Shown: piece after piece, positions 62,231 through 64,000 of the stretch
How positions within the stretch are numbered: the first letter of the stretch is position 1
Layout: each line of letters begins with the position of its first letter
Program-made: the position numbers and the translations under genes
From: Isoetes taiwanensis
Lineage: Eukaryota; Streptophyta; Lycopodiopsida; Isoetales; Isoetaceae
Direction: 5' to 3'
Assembly (NCBI GenBank): GCA_021234155.1
Contig: JAJEKV010000031.1
Location: 8,322,748 to 8,386,747, forward strand
DNA: 64,000 nt
Notes under the pieces: generated by a model
What the model was told of the DNA's origin: nothing
Seen by the model: the letters and a program-made list of their open reading frames with translations, nothing else
The model's database searches: none

Positions 62231-64000
62231 GATTTTTCAAACCCCATAACTTGAGCTACAGAGCTCCAAATCGCTTGAAATTTGTTGCAATAGGACCGTT
62301 AGACAGCCTAGAATCCATTTATGACCTCAAATTAGGCTAGAAATGTCAAACCCCAGCTCAAAATGACCAAAATTGCTCAAACCCTTGAATTGTTTTTCCA
62401 AACTGTGGTTTGTTTGTAAATAGAAGCATACCCCATTAGTACCTCATAAGTATTGCTCTCGGCCCAAAGCTGATGCCTTACTCCAAGGTAGAAGTGCCCA
62501 AGAACACCCCTTTGTTATAGTCATCTAAACCTCAGCATAGCAACCGAAGTCCAACTGTTGGTACATCACCTCTGCTCATGCCAAAAGCATAAACATTGAC
62601 CTAATTTTGTGTCCTTCTAATAGAGTTTGACCTATACAGCTGCCACATTCACACTCCCTATTGCCAGGATACCTAGAAAGGAGCTAGAGTCTAGAGCTGC
62701 CCAAGTCACTCCGTGTGTAGAGACTGGACTCCCCCAAACCAACTTTGATAGGACCTTAGAGTATGCCTCAAACATCATGGAGGTTTGAAAAACAACCCTC
62801 GCGTCATACCATACCACACGTCCTAATGTACATAGACTTGGAGATTATAGACATGTCTCCAGTAAGGCTGCTCGAGCCATCTTGCTTGCTTATAGAGCCC
62901 AAAATATTGTAGGAGAGCCCTTCAAGTGGACCCTTAGACTCTAGAATATACGAGCGTTGCTTTCGAGGTACAGGGCCAGAGCCACAGAAGAGCTAGAGGC
63001 GCAACTTCTTGAAGACATCAAGGTCCCAGCCGATGTACAGATAGATAAGGAGAGGAGACCGAAAAGGCAGACCCAAGAGAGGAAAGCACAACGAGAAACA
63101 CCTCACCTGACAAACGAGTAGAACAGGACACCACCGGCCTATCATCAATCTTCATCAAATGGGAAGAATAATTGGTAACCAACGGCATCAAGAATCTTCT
63201 AGATGTCAACCTCCCGGCTACCACGTCCACGAGCTCACATCAGAAAGAGGATCTCGACGCCTTCACCAGCTCGACGCACATGAGTTTCAAATGGAAGAAT
63301 GCAAGGCAGCAAAATACAGGTGCAGGAAGACGTTAGACAGCAATGCCACATTAGCATCACGAGCTAGGGCCAGAGGGCATAATCTTCCATCGAGGAGAGA
63401 AGTCATGGCGACACAGGAGCGTATAGAGGGAAGACAACCACGACCTTGCAGTCCAGCAGCTCAAGCGAATGTCATGCAACGTCAACAAAAGGAGCAACCA
63501 AGCTAGGCAACCACAAAGCACCTAAGGCTGACCCGGACGAGCTTTCCAGCTCCCTTGCACCAGCAGGAGAACTTTCATCGGTTCCAAAAGGTAGGAGACC
63601 ATGAGGAGGAGGAGACGCATATCAGGGAACATCTCCGACTTGAAGGCCTATATCAGCATTAGGGGCAAGATCAAGGAGGAGAATATTCCGCTCAAACAAG
63701 AATTCCGGACCCAGAAACACCTAGAAAGCAAAGGAAGGACGACTTTACTACGTCAGCCAAGGAGGGCGAGACTCGAATGGATAGGATCCAAGGGACGGAG
63801 GAGACGACCTAGCCAGCAGGTACAAATCACGCAAAGGCAACCAGAAGAAGCTAGGGTAGGTGCAATGGAGATGACCACACTTCCAAGCATAGGAGAGGCA
63901 CCTCGGAATGAAACAAAGCCCAATCAACAGGGGCGCACTCAGGAATTCAACCTACGGAGGAATGACAATGCCTGCCTACCAACCACGATCTCAGAGCTTT
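62231..64000 (+). pseudogene. Decayed gag-like coding region of the third element (unrecognised)
   Basis: Overlapping broken frames. 62860-63120 reads HVSSKAARAILLAYRAQNIV, a TAG, then ALLSRYRARATEELEAQLLE and a Lys/Arg/Glu-rich end. 63159-63506 is open for 115 codons, Arg/Gln-rich. 63510-64000 continues charged. Position after a leader and the charged composition suggest gag, but no CCHC knuckle or protease is visible before the window ends. Confidence 0.35.

Noticed and set aside
1-64000. tRNA, rRNA or other classical RNA genes
   Set aside because: I saw no cloverleaf with A and B boxes or rRNA sequence; only primer-binding sites complementary to initiator tRNA-Met were found. A tRNA scan would be decisive.

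Overview
The window looks like nuclear DNA of a land plant, possibly a seedless one (fern, lycophyte or bryophyte; inferred, not proven). The evidence is a 12-exon GT-AG-spliced gene for the plastid translation initiation factor IF-2, plus Ty3/gypsy chromovirus, Copia, Helitron and LINE remnants in long AT-rich intergenic DNA. IF-2 (36995-43216) is the only clearly intact ordinary host gene.

Layout. 1-8.9 kb: the 3' part of an LTR, a decayed Helitron Rep, a Copia gag scrap, an F-box/kelch pseudogene and a LINE 3' end. 8930-27611: a complete Ty3/gypsy element bounded by 1.64-kb LTRs with a perfect 5-bp target duplication (ATGTA). Between its primer-binding site and gag it carries an intact 378-codon ORF that is a histone H3: the tail begins [10 protein letters not shown], then comes a 270-residue charged insert, then a full ungapped H3 fold ending in [10 protein letters not shown] chromodomain lies at the other end of its pol region. 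Gag, RT, integrase and the chromodomain junction are all damaged, so the histone ORF is the only clean reading frame.

Inside the RT region of that element sits a second mobile element (14540-22795) with 12-bp inverted termini and a TTGG duplication. It has two divergent genes. One is a decayed transposase-like gene (DUF7869-like) on the minus strand. The other, on the plus strand, is a spliced gene joining a ParB-like domain to a beta-class DNA amino-methyltransferase. Palindromes with the core GTGTATTCCGGAATACAC form an array between the two genes and a second array inside an intron of the methyltransferase gene; single copies lie in two other introns.

27.6-35.3 kb: unrecognised DNA, then a minus-strand decayed gene (31.9-35.2 kb) that again has a ParB-like domain, followed by an FCP1-like phosphatase domain. 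Its introns hold an unrelated palindrome family (CTCGACTCGCGAGTCGAG). Two ParB-like genes with family-specific intronic palindromes suggest a common type of mobile gene system.

35.3-36.2 kb: LINE fragment and tandem repeats. 43.2-56.2 kb: intergenic DNA with another LINE 3' end, a GACGTC/GCATGC palindrome cluster, a TGCATG-rich microsatellite, a fold-back element and a thrice-repeated 220-bp block. 56.25-59.3 kb: an inverted, truncated relative of the gypsy element with a clean gag-protease ORF. 59336-64000: the 5' end of another LTR element whose leader has five conserved hairpins spaced by about 208 bp.

Many frames carry single-base shifts, some in homopolymers. I cannot tell decay from residual assembly error, so 'pseudogene' calls mean broken in this sequence.
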